7,016 nucleotides of DNA from CAXSEF01 sp964236535 (GTDB lineage: Bacteria > Pseudomonadota > Alphaproteobacteria > Acetobacterales > Acetobacteraceae): assembly GCA_964236535.1 (NCBI GenBank), contig CAXSEF010000131.1, positions 1-7,016 of the forward strand, given 5' to 3'. Below, piece after piece: positions 1 through 5,515 of the stretch. Each line of letters begins with the position of its first letter. The stretch's first letter is position 1. Both the position numbers and the translations under genes were made by a program. The notes below the pieces were generated by a model, which saw only the letters and a program-made list of their open reading frames with translations, did no database searches and was not told the DNA's origin.

Positions 1-35
1 CCTCCCGCCAAACCAGAATCAGATCCGATCGAGCC

Positions 36-172
36 GGGTCAACCGTTTATGGGTCTTGACCCTAAGGTTATTAACAGTAGAGGAGTTTTCACAGGTGTCT
101 CAAATCCATTGAGACCCGCTAACGGGGAGGTTAGGGGACACCAAGAAGAAGTTAAACGTAGCAGGTCTTCTT
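36..172. repeat. Cluster of hairpin-forming inverted repeats
   Basis: Four inverted repeats follow one another: GGGTCAA (36-42) with TTGACCC (56-62); GTCTCAA (97-103) with TTGAGAC (109-115), loop 5; CTAAC (119-123) with GTTAG (130-134), loop 6; and AAGAAGA (143-149) with TCTTCTT (166-172). In addition GGTGTC (94-99) pairs with GACACC (137-142) and would enclose the second and third hairpins as a branched structure, sharing three bases with the second. This density suggests a structured RNA, such as a copy-control RNA, or a structured DNA site for a recombinase, relaxase or single-strand origin. Strand and function are unknown. Confidence 0.45.
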
Positions 173-318
173 TACCTACACCTTATACAAATGTCGAATA
201 TGGAGCGCCAGATCTAAGGAACCGGATTTGGCACCTGCAGGGCAGGGGGGTCATTTAATCTAAACTCTGGATGACTACTGTCTGCGCTTCTCACCTGTAA
301 GCCGCTTTCTACCTCAAT

Positions 319-334
319 ATCCCCGCGCAATTCC
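319..334 (+). repeat. Outlying iteron-like copy
   Basis: ATCCCCGCGCAATTCC at 319-334 matches the first tandem iteron (523-538) in 15 of 16 positions, in the same orientation and about 204 bp upstream. A second cluster or single distant site is common in iteron origins, where initiator-mediated looping contributes to copy control. That role is inferred here. Confidence 0.55.
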
Positions 335-365
335 TAAGATCTTGTATTTAAAACAATCACTTAGG
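333..365. repeat. 33-bp imperfect dyad in the origin region
   Basis: CCTAAG (333-338) and CTTAGG (360-365) are perfect inverted arms. On the same axis (base 349), TTGTATT (342-348) and AAAACAA (350-356) pair in 6 of 7 positions around TTTAAA. The dyad overlaps the last two bases of the outlying iteron-like copy. It could be a protein-binding site or part of the strand-opening region. Confidence 0.4.
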
Positions 366-420
366 GCGTTGGTGCCAAGTCTTTGCGTTCTTAGCGGCGA
401 GGTGAGATGCGGATTGGAGG

Positions 421-442
421 TTCTCCACAAGGCTTGTCCACA
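421..442 (+). promoter_or_regulatory. Two DnaA-box-like 9-mers
   Basis: TTCTCCACA (421-429) and TTGTCCACA (434-442) each differ at one position from the consensus DnaA box TTATCCACA and lie in the same orientation 13 bp apart. TTGTCCACA is a common variant in high-GC bacteria. They sit just upstream of an AT-rich segment and the iterons, as expected for a host-DnaA-assisted plasmid origin. Confidence 0.55.
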
Positions 443-522
443 GGTCTAGGTCTTAAAATGAGTCTCTGTTCTTAAGTCTATGGACGATTAGTCAAATGAA
501 ATCAATGCGTTATAAGACACCC

Positions 523-583
523 ATCCCCGCGCCATTCCCGTACCTACCCCTGCTATTCCCGTCCATACCCTCGCGATTCCGTT
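523..583 (+). repeat. Three tandem iteron-like repeats, 21-bp period
   Basis: The core ATTCC recurs at 534, 555 and 576, exactly 21 bp apart (two helical turns), so the sites lie on one face of the DNA. Each is preceded by a C-rich block: CCCCGCGCC, CCCCTGCT and CCCTCGCG. An approximate consensus is TACCCCxGCxATTCCCGT. The third copy is the most diverged (ATTCCGTT). Direct repeats of about 20 bp next to a rep gene are typical initiator-binding iterons. Confidence 0.75.
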
Positions 584-594
584 ACGAGGGCTGG

Positions 595-603
595 TTGTCC
601 ACA
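595..603 (+). promoter_or_regulatory. DnaA-box-like 9-mer upstream of rep
   Basis: TTGTCCACA is identical to the copy at 434-442 and lies between the iterons and the rep gene. It is followed by two small palindromes: AGCAG-CGT-CTGCT (603-615) and ACACGTGT (616-623). Confidence 0.5.
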
Positions 604-630
604 GCAGCGTCTGCTACACGTGTCGAATAA

Positions 631-647
631 TGGGAATGCCGGGGGTA
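631..647 (-). promoter_or_regulatory. Inverted iteron-like operator in front of rep
   Basis: Read on the minus strand this is TACCCCCGGCATTCCCA, which matches the second tandem iteron (545-561) in 13 of 17 positions but points the opposite way. It ends 2 bases before the preferred ATG of rep. In known iteron plasmids (R6K, F, pSC101 types) an inverted iteron-like operator at the rep gene lets initiator dimers repress their own synthesis. The same role is inferred here. Confidence 0.55.
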
Positions 648-649
648 GA

Positions 650-1624
650 ATGCTTGATCTGACGGAGGCGGAGCGGGCAAGGCTTGAGCGCCTTGACCGC
701 ACCCGCAAGAACGCGCGCGGCCGCCGTCAGCCGTCGGTAATGCCCAGCAAGCTTGCGCGTACCAGTGCGTTTGCACCGCGGCGTCACAGCCTGTCGACCG
801 ATGCAGATTTTGTCCGCGTTTATGTTGTTCGCCCGCACGCAGTGGTCGAGGTCAGGGGCAGGGAGCTCGGTACCCGCCACCGAGATGCACTCGTGGCTCT
901 GTTCCGCCTGCGTGCCCGGCGCTTTGAGACCGGAGTCGCAGCAAACGGCAAAGCCCGGCAGGCAGTCTACCGGACGGATACAACCTGGCGCGATATTCTG
1001 CTGGCCAGTGGCCTGACCACCCACGTGAATAACCTTCTCACTGCGCTCCGCGTCTTCGAAGAGCTGCGCAGTGTCACCGTTCGCGCCTTCACCGGCAGCT
1101 TCGACGCATACGAGGCCGCAGTGACCCAGGGCCGCCTAGCATCAGCGGGTTGGTCCGATGGCATGATCGGGAGCATCGAGTGGTCCGGTGTCAGCCTCGA
1201 CAGCGAGGTCTCGGTTACCTATGGCGAGTGGGTCAGGCAGACCTTCGAGGCCAAGCATTTGGTCAGCGTCAGCGCAGATGTCTATTTCCGCCTCAAGGGA
1301 GACAACGCCAGGGCATGGTGGCCCTATATCGATAGTCAGCCAAACCACGACTACGTGCCGCTTGAGACTTTGGCGGAACTCGTCGGCCGTGATTATCGGT
1401 CCGAAGACGCCAAACGTCGTGCTCGATTTAGAGAAGATGTTGCGGCTGCCTTCACGGACATGGTTCGTGCAGGCGGGCTCAAGACCTATGAGATCGAGGC
1501 CAGAGGTCCTGGTCGGACCAAAAGCTATCGCGTGAAGTATGTGCACGCATTACCGAAGGCTGCCCAGCTCGAACTCGCCATGGGCACGCCACAAATCCAA
1601 AGCAAACCGGGCTACATCGAGTAA
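650..1624 (+). CDS. Plasmid replication initiator protein (RepA-like)
   Basis: This 324-residue protein probably binds the neighbouring iterons and opens the origin. The N-terminal segment is charged (TEAERARLERLDRTRKNARG). The motif KLARTSAFAPRRHSL follows, and then two winged-helix-like halves. The first includes HRDALVALFRL and WRDILLASGL...LLTALRVFEEL. The second includes SADVYFRLKGDNARAWWPYI...VPLETLAELVGRDY and ends in GRTKSYRVKY, which resembles the second DNA-binding half of Rep_3/RepA-type initiators. The ATG at 650 is preferred because GGGGG (641-645) lies at usable spacing. An in-frame GTG at 620 would add ten residues (334 in all), but it sits inside the palindrome ACACGTGT, has no Shine-Dalgarno sequence, and would place the inverted iteron inside the coding region. 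The family assignment is from motif memory; presence beside iterons and DnaA boxes supports it strongly. Minus-strand reading frames over this gene look like shadows. Confidence 0.8.
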   Translation: MLDLTEAERARLERLDRTRKNARGRRQPSVMPSKLARTSAFAPRRHSLSTDADFVRVYVVRPHAVVEVRGRELGTRHRDALVALFRLRARRFETGVAANGKARQAVYRTDTTWRDILLASGLTTHVNNLLTALRVFEELRSVTVRAFTGSFDAYEAAVTQGRLASAGWSDGMIGSIEWSGVSLDSEVSVTYGEWVRQTFEAKHLVSVSADVYFRLKGDNARAWWPYIDSQPNHDYVPLETLAELVGRDYRSEDAKRRARFREDVAAAFTDMVRAGGLKTYEIEARGPGRTKSYRVKYVHALPKAAQLELAMGTPQIQSKPGYIE

Positions 1625-1735
1625 TGGTGAGTTGCAGGCTGGGTCCGGGCCTGACTGGCGCAGGACGGCGACGGTGCCCAGCGTCAGCGCGCCTCCACCC
1701 ATGACCACGAGCGTGATCGTCGTCGCACGCCGCAT
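1550..1735 (-). pseudogene. Possible remnant of a small membrane-anchored protein
   Basis: This 61-residue frame begins MRRATTITLVVMGGGALTLG and continues TVAVL. That is a basic N-terminus followed by about 18 hydrophobic residues, as in a signal or anchor segment. After about 35 residues it runs antisense into the end of rep, and the remaining sequence looks like a rep shadow. It points the same way as the ATPase gene ending 107 bp upstream. No clear Shine-Dalgarno sequence is seen, since GGAG abuts the ATG. It may be the 5' remnant of a gene cut at the rep boundary near 1625, or a chance frame. Confidence 0.25.
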
Positions 1736-1842
1736 CTCCGAGCATTGCTTTAGGTCGAAGATTTCTGCCAGCCCTCCTGTGTCGCAGACCGCTCGCGGCG
1801 GGACAATGTGGTCGCTGGCACCCTGCTCGGGGTCTACCGTCC

Positions 1843-3195
1843 CTATCCTTCCTCGTCCCGCTGCAGCTGTGCGAGCAGCGCTGCCTCCAGCCCAGCGATC
1901 CGCGCGACTGCTGCCGCGAGCTCTTGCTCACGGTTCCTGAGCTGCTGCTCCACGTTCAGCTGCTGCCAGGACATGACAACGGCAGAGCCGTCCTCCGCTT
2001 CCTCCGCAATCTCTGCTGCGCCACCGCTTCCCGCCAGCGCATGCGCGAGAACGGCGATGTCGACGGGCGGCCTAGAGCCTGCCCCCGGCATGTGCTCGCG
2101 TCGCGGCGGCGCGCCTGAGCTGTTGAAGCTCTGGATTTCCGGGAAGGCCACCCTCGCCAACACCCCGTCCGAGGGCGCCCACACCCATCCCTCGCCGCGG
2201 GCGAGCCGGGGCAGGGCCGCCAGGATGCGCCGTCCCTCGGCGCGGTCGGCCTGGCCCTCGATCCAGCGGCCGACGGCGGCGCGGTCCTGGCTGGAGGTGA
2301 GCTTCATCGAGACCAGCACGTCGGCCTGGCTCAGCACGTCCTTGTGCAGCACGGCGGGGCGCTGGGTGATCAGCCACGGCACGAAGCCCCGCACCCGGCC
2401 GCGGCGCACGACCTCCTCGATGCGATCCAGCAGGTCGTGGCCACCGGGCGGCACGCGCTGGGGCGCCCACAGGTCCGCCTCGTCGAGCACAAGGTGCAGG
2501 GGCTCGGCGTTGGCCTCGTGCAGCGCCTCGGTGAACGCGGTGACGAAGGCCCGCCGCGCCGACGCGCTGCCGAGGTCGGAGACGTCGACCACGCAGGCGA
2601 GCGCGCGGGTGGCGACCAGGCGGCCGAGGGCGGCGCCCTGGCCTGGGGCGAGGGCGACGTCGGCGTGGCGGCCGCCGAACACCACGACGGGGTGGGGCGC
2701 GGGTAAGAGGCCGTCGGCGGCGAGGCGCAGGCCCCACCAGACGCCGAGCGGATCGACGACGCAGACGCGCGCGCCTGCCGCGACGAGGTGCTCGACCATC
2801 CCCTTGGCGGCGTAGGTCTTGCCCGACCCTGAGGTGCCGACGATGGCCAGCCGCTGCTCCAGCACCGCAGCCGGCAGCACGTTCGCGACTCGACCAGGGC
2901 CGGCGCTGCCTAGATCTCGAGACACCTCCCCTCCGACGGCCTTGGCCTGGGCGCCTGCGCGGTGGACCGCGAGGATGCGGCTGACGGTGGGCTCGCTCAC
3001 CTCGTAGTGCCGCGCCATCTGGGCTGCGGTGTGCCGCCCGCTCAGCACATCGTCGACGAGTGCCGCCTGCTGCGGGCCAGACAGCTTCGGGCGGCGCCCG
3101 GCCCTGCGCCCCGCCGGCCGCGGCGTGCGAGGGCCTGCCGCACCGCGTTCCGGATCAGCTCCGGTCACGTCTTCAGGCCCTGCCGAGACTTCCAT
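1843..3195 (-). CDS. HTH-HerA/FtsK-like P-loop ATPase with C-terminal coiled coil
   Basis: This is a 450-residue protein counted from ATG 3195. A TTG two codons upstream (3201) is also in frame, but GAAAGA lies 6 bases before the ATG. A Pro/Gly/Arg-rich start is followed by a helix-turn-helix near residues 34-78 (GRRPKLSGPQQAALVDD, then AAQMARHYEVSEPTVSRIL), like resolvase or transposase HTHs. The ATPase core has Walker A GTSGSGKT (about 120-127), VVDPLG (147-152), Walker B LHLVLDEAD (233-241), an arginine-rich RRGRVRGF (264-271) and the sensor-like ITQRP (276-280). These fit the HerA/DUF87 branch of the FtsK-HerA translocases. The C-terminus (about 411-445) is a Leu/Ala-rich coiled coil. No membrane segment is seen, so it is probably a cytoplasmic hexameric DNA motor, with the HTH giving sequence specificity. 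It is divergent from the recombinase gene and convergent with rep. The exact role is unknown: plasmid partition, dimer resolution, transfer or defence are possible. Confidence 0.75.
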   Translation of the reverse strand: MEVSAGPEDVTGADPERGAAGPRTPRPAGRRAGRRPKLSGPQQAALVDDVLSGRHTAAQMARHYEVSEPTVSRILAVHRAGAQAKAVGGEVSRDLGSAGPGRVANVLPAAVLEQRLAIVGTSGSGKTYAAKGMVEHLVAAGARVCVVDPLGVWWGLRLAADGLLPAPHPVVVFGGRHADVALAPGQGAALGRLVATRALACVVDVSDLGSASARRAFVTAFTEALHEANAEPLHLVLDEADLWAPQRVPPGGHDLLDRIEEVVRRGRVRGFVPWLITQRPAVLHKDVLSQADVLVSMKLTSSQDRAAVGRWIEGQADRAEGRRILAALPRLARGEGWVWAPSDGVLARVAFPEIQSFNSSGAPPRREHMPGAGSRPPVDIAVLAHALAGSGGAAEIAEEAEDGSAVVMSWQQLNVEQQLRNREQELAAAVARIAGLEAALLAQLQRDEEG

Positions 3196-3214
3196 AATCA
3201 ATCTTTCACAACAA

Positions 3215-3260
3215 TACTAAAGGTTTTGGTAATTCAACGTTTATAGGTTCTATAATACGT
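3215..3260. promoter_or_regulatory. Tandem palindromic operators and -10 box in the divergent promoter
   Basis: Two dyads lie 25 bp apart centre to centre. TACTAAA (3215-3221) and TTTGGTA (3225-3231) flank GGT and pair in 6 of 7 positions. TTATAG (3241-3246) and CTATAA (3250-3255) flank GTT perfectly, with ACGT outside on both sides (3237-3240 and 3257-3260). They also align as direct repeats, TAAAGGTTTTGGTAAT against TATAGGTTCTATAAT. The second contains a perfect plus-strand TATAAT (3251-3256) facing the recombinase gene, although no good -35 box is seen at 16-18 bp. The likely binding protein is the HTH of the adjacent ATPase, which is inference. Confidence 0.4.
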
Positions 3261-3334
3261 CCAAGACCCTTCCATATGTGCAGAGGTTCCGCAACTACCC
3301 TTTCACAGGCTCCCTCCCTTCATTTTCCGCCTTT

Positions 3335-3362
3335 CTGTCCGATAAGTGTGATTCCCGGACAA
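3335..3362. other. Candidate Xer/dif-like recombination core site
   Basis: An 11-bp left arm CTGTCCGATAA (3335-3345), a 6-bp centre GTGTGA (3346-3351) and an 11-bp right arm TTCCCGGACAA (3352-3362) are seen. The arms match as inverted repeats in 8 of 11 positions. The 11-6-11 geometry is that of dif, cer and psi core sites, and the left arm ends in ATAA as the XerC half of dif does. It lies 25 bp before the tyrosine recombinase start codon. The alternative is a plain operator for that gene. Confidence 0.4.
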
Positions 3363-3387
3363 AGATGAACGTGCTAGACACGGGATC

Positions 3388-4425
3388 GTGAGTACCCCCG
3401 AAAAACCCTCCGACAGCCTTGACATGGTCGTCCTGGTCGAATCAGCGGCGTCGGGCACTACCGAGCCGGCCGACACCAGCCTACCCAGCCTTGCCCATGC
3501 CGAGATCGCTACAGCAAGGCGCTACGCTGACGCATCACGCGCCGCCAGCACCCAGCGCGCCTACGCCAGCGACTGGCGGCGCTTCTCCGCCTGGTGCCTA
3601 GCACGCGGCATCGAGACCCTGCCGGCCGACCCGCGCGCCGTCGCAGTGTTCCTCTCCGCCGAGGCGAGCACCGGATCGGCTCCGCCCACCACTGGACGCC
3701 GCCTGGCCGCGATCGGCTGGATGCACCGCCGCGCCGGGCTGCAGCCGCCCCAGGCCCGCGAAGGCGCTGCCGCCATCCTCGAGGTCATGGCCGGCATCCG
3801 ACGCAGCCACGGCATCGCCCCGGCGAGGAAGCACGCCGCCGACGCCGACGTGCTGCGCGACGTGCTGCGCGCTATCAGTGGCGACGATCTGCGCTCGGTG
3901 CGCGACCGGGCGCTGCTGGCCTTCGGCATGGCCGGCGCCTTCCGCCGCTCCGAGCTGGTGGCGCTGCGTCTCGCCGACATCGAGCGCGTGCCCGAGGGCC
4001 TGCGCGTCACCATCCGGCGCAGCAAGACCGACCAGGACGGCGCCGGCGCCACCATCGCCATCCCGGAGGGACGCCGGCTGCGGCCGAAGGCGCTGCTCGA
4101 AGCATGGCTCGAGCGCGGCGGGATCACGGATGGCTTCCTGTTCCGCCGGCTGGTCCCGGGGCCTGCGGGAGGAGCGACCGCTTCTCCCATGTCGGACCGT
4201 GCTGTCGCGCGGTTAGTGCAGGTGCGTGTTGCCCAGGCCGGCTACGTCGCAGCGGACTTTGCCGGGCACTCGCTGCGGGCGGGCTTCCTGACCGCGGCCG
4301 CACGCTCCGGCGCCTCGGTATTCAAGATGCGCGAGGTGTCGCGGCACAAGTCCATGCAGGTGCTCGCCGATTATGTCCGTGATGCCGAGCTGTTCCGCGA
4401 CCATGCCGGCGAGGGCTTCCTGTAG
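3388..4425 (+). CDS. Tyrosine recombinase/integrase (Xer-like)
   Basis: This 345-residue site-specific recombinase breaks and rejoins DNA through a 3'-phosphotyrosine intermediate. A core-binding SAM-like domain covers about residues 34-135 (STQRAYASDWRRFSAWC and onward). The catalytic domain keeps the full set: R186 in GAFRRSEL, K213 in RRSKTD, H294 and R297 in HSLRAG, H320 in SRHKSM, and Y329 in LADYVRDAE. It should therefore be active. Length fits a simple integrase or Xer-type enzyme rather than a phage integrase with an arm-binding extension. The start is GTG 3388, with only a weak and close GGGA before it. The next in-frame start is ATG 3424, which would remove twelve residues. The gene is divergent from the HTH-ATPase, with a candidate core site just upstream, suggesting plasmid multimer resolution or element mobility. 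Its 3' end overlaps the convergent acetyltransferase frame by 55 bp. Confidence 0.9.
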   Translation: MSTPEKPSDSLDMVVLVESAASGTTEPADTSLPSLAHAEIATARRYADASRAASTQRAYASDWRRFSAWCLARGIETLPADPRAVAVFLSAEASTGSAPPTTGRRLAAIGWMHRRAGLQPPQAREGAAAILEVMAGIRRSHGIAPARKHAADADVLRDVLRAISGDDLRSVRDRALLAFGMAGAFRRSELVALRLADIERVPEGLRVTIRRSKTDQDGAGATIAIPEGRRLRPKALLEAWLERGGITDGFLFRRLVPGPAGGATASPMSDRAVARLVQVRVAQAGYVAADFAGHSLRAGFLTAAARSGASVFKMREVSRHKSMQVLADYVRDAELFRDHAGEGFL

Positions 4426-4994
4426 GCATTCGGATAGTCTGGTCGAGAAATTCGGTAGCGCAGCTTCTCCACACCGCCATAGGCGGGGTCGGTGCGGAAC
4501 CGCTCGACGAGCACGCCGCTGCAGGCCACAACAACCCGCCGCGAACCTACGTTGTCCGGCTCGGTGACCACCTCGACGTGCTCGAGGTCCAAGGACCAGG
4601 CTTCGGGCAGCAGCAGCCTTAATGCGCAAGTGGCGTAGCCCTGCCCCTGCCGCCACGACACGACGCCGTAGCCGATGTGGCCTGGAATGTGGTCGGGCAG
4701 CGCCGCTGTGCCCGGCTGCCAGCGCAGGCTGACCGCGCCGCAGAAGCCCCCGTCCCAGATCCAGCGCCAGAAACTGGGCAGGCGCGGGACGAGCGAGCCG
4801 TCTGGCAGCCGTATTGGTGCGCCGAGCGCCTCCAAGTCCTCGAAGCCCGCGACGAAGCCCGTGGGATCGGACGCGATCGCCGCCAATTCCTTGGCCGTCG
4901 CAGTGGCGCTCAGGCTGTCTGGCGACCAGCCGCGCTCCAGCGCCACGACATAGTCGGGGAGTAGCTCCAGCGACGGCCGCACAAGGGTGATCAT
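4371..4994 (-). CDS. GNAT family acetyltransferase (COG3981-like)
   Basis: This 207-residue GCN5-related acetyltransferase should transfer acetyl from acetyl-CoA to an unknown amine. Family-typical segments are the start MITLVRPSLELLPDYVVALE, the WIWDGGFCGAVSLRW strand pair, HIGYGVVSWRQGQGYAT (the RQGQGYA acetyl-CoA loop near 115-121), and TEPDNVGSRR with SGVLVERF (145-166), ending in LRYRI. Most relatives have IEANGG where this one has VVACSG, a local oddity. About 25 residues follow LRYRI (SRPDYPNAYRKPSPAWSRNS and onward) and read antisense through the end of the recombinase gene. This suggests that the native stop was lost at a junction near 4430-4450. The ATG overlaps the TGA of the upstream acetyltransferase (ATGA), so translation is probably coupled. 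Substrate unknown. Confidence 0.8.
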   Translation of the reverse strand: MITLVRPSLELLPDYVVALERGWSPDSLSATATAKELAAIASDPTGFVAGFEDLEALGAPIRLPDGSLVPRLPSFWRWIWDGGFCGAVSLRWQPGTAALPDHIPGHIGYGVVSWRQGQGYATCALRLLLPEAWSLDLEHVEVVTEPDNVGSRRVVVACSGVLVERFRTDPAYGGVEKLRYRISRPDYPNAYRKPSPAWSRNSSASRT

Positions 4995-5515
4995 CGTCTC
5001 AGTCTTGCCATGGCCAGGGTGTCCGCATGGGTGCCTGCGCGGAACACGGCGTCGCGGCGCACGCCTTCCGGTTCGAAGCCGAAGCGCCGGTAGAGCGCAA
5101 GCGCGGGTTCGTTGCCGGCCAGCACCTCCAGCTCCAGCCGGCGCAGGTTGAGCCAGTTGTCTGCCATGTCCACCAGCGCAGCCAGGAGGGCGGTGCCGAT
5201 CCGTCGCCCGGTCCAGCCGTCCGCCACGCCCATACCGACCTGGCCCACATGGGCGCGCCGCCCGGCCAGGCGGGTCAGCGTCGCACTGCCGACGACGGCC
5301 TCGTCGAGCATGGCCAGGATGCGGGTGTCGTTGGCATCGTCCGTCTCCAGCCTGCGGCGGACCCGCTCGGGCGAAATGAACGGAAGCTGGGCAGTGCCGT
5401 TCCGGAACCCCACGCCGCCCATCATGGCGGCGAGCGCCTCGGCATCGGCCGGGCGGGTAGGCCGCAGCACCAAGCGGCTGCGCAGATCGGCATCGGCTGG
5501 AGCGCTGGCAGACAT
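4991..5515 (-). CDS. GNAT family acetyltransferase, YhhY-like
   Basis: This 174-residue acetyltransferase resembles E. coli YhhY, an amino-acid N-acetyltransferase. The shared layout is an early GTAQLPFISPERVRRRLE, ILAMLDEAVVGSATL, a GMGVADGWTGRRIGTALL segment with the acetyl-CoA pyrophosphate loop GRRIGTAL (103-110), ADNWLNLRRLELEV, NEPALALYRRFGFEPEG, and the C-terminal DAVFRAGTHADTLAMARL. The start ATG 5515 has a strong AGGAG (5527-5523 on the minus strand) 7 bases upstream. An in-frame ATG at 5566 lacks one. It is the first gene of a two-gene operon, and its stop overlaps the next start by 4 bases. The Shine-Dalgarno sequence lies in one arm of a perfect 8-bp hairpin, so translation may be regulated. 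The exact substrate is not evident. Confidence 0.85.
   Translation of the reverse strand: MSASAPADADLRSRLVLRPTRPADAEALAAMMGGVGFRNGTAQLPFISPERVRRRLETDDANDTRILAMLDEAVVGSATLTRLAGRRAHVGQVGMGVADGWTGRRIGTALLAALVDMADNWLNLRRLELEVLAGNEPALALYRRFGFEPEGVRRDAVFRAGTHADTLAMARLRR

Larger units (their letters stand above)
1..619. other. Putative plasmid replication origin region (oriV), non-coding
   Basis: This 619-base stretch is clearly AT-richer than the rest of the window and carries no convincing gene. The only listed-size frame, at 49-258, runs through several inverted repeats and shows no ribosome binding site or protein-like pattern. It contains, in order, a cluster of inverted repeats (36-172), a lone iteron-like copy (319-334), a 33-bp dyad (333-365), two DnaA-box-like 9-mers (421-442), an AT-rich segment (about 450-515), three tandem iteron-like repeats (523-583), a third DnaA-box-like 9-mer (595-603) and short palindromes (603-623). 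This order, followed at once by a replication initiator gene, matches the organisation of theta-replicating iteron plasmids. The assignment rests on pattern only. Confidence 0.7.

Noticed and set aside
49..258. A 69-residue plus-strand frame in the origin region
   Set aside because: It has no Shine-Dalgarno sequence, no recognisable protein pattern, and crosses four inverted repeats, so it is better explained as chance in a structured non-coding region.
376..388. The 13-mer CAAGTCTTTGCGT shared between the origin region and 5710-5722
   Set aside because: Roughly 0.4 such matches are expected by chance in a window of this length, and flanking bases do not extend the match, so it is not called a repeat.
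1625..1842. A bidirectional terminator between the convergent rep and ATPase genes
   Set aside because: Short GC stems such as ACCC/GGGT near 1820-1834 exist, but none is long or followed by a T-tract on either strand.
2072..2737. Arg/Pro-rich frames over the ATPase and recombinase genes (also near 3594-4382 and 1808-2815)
   Set aside because: Low-complexity Arg/Pro/Ser composition in alternate frames of high-GC genes with clear catalytic motifs marks them as shadows.
3351..3358. ATTCCCGG as a further iteron copy near the recombinase
   Set aside because: Only the 7-8-base core matches and the C-rich left half is missing. It is explained as part of the dif-like dyad.
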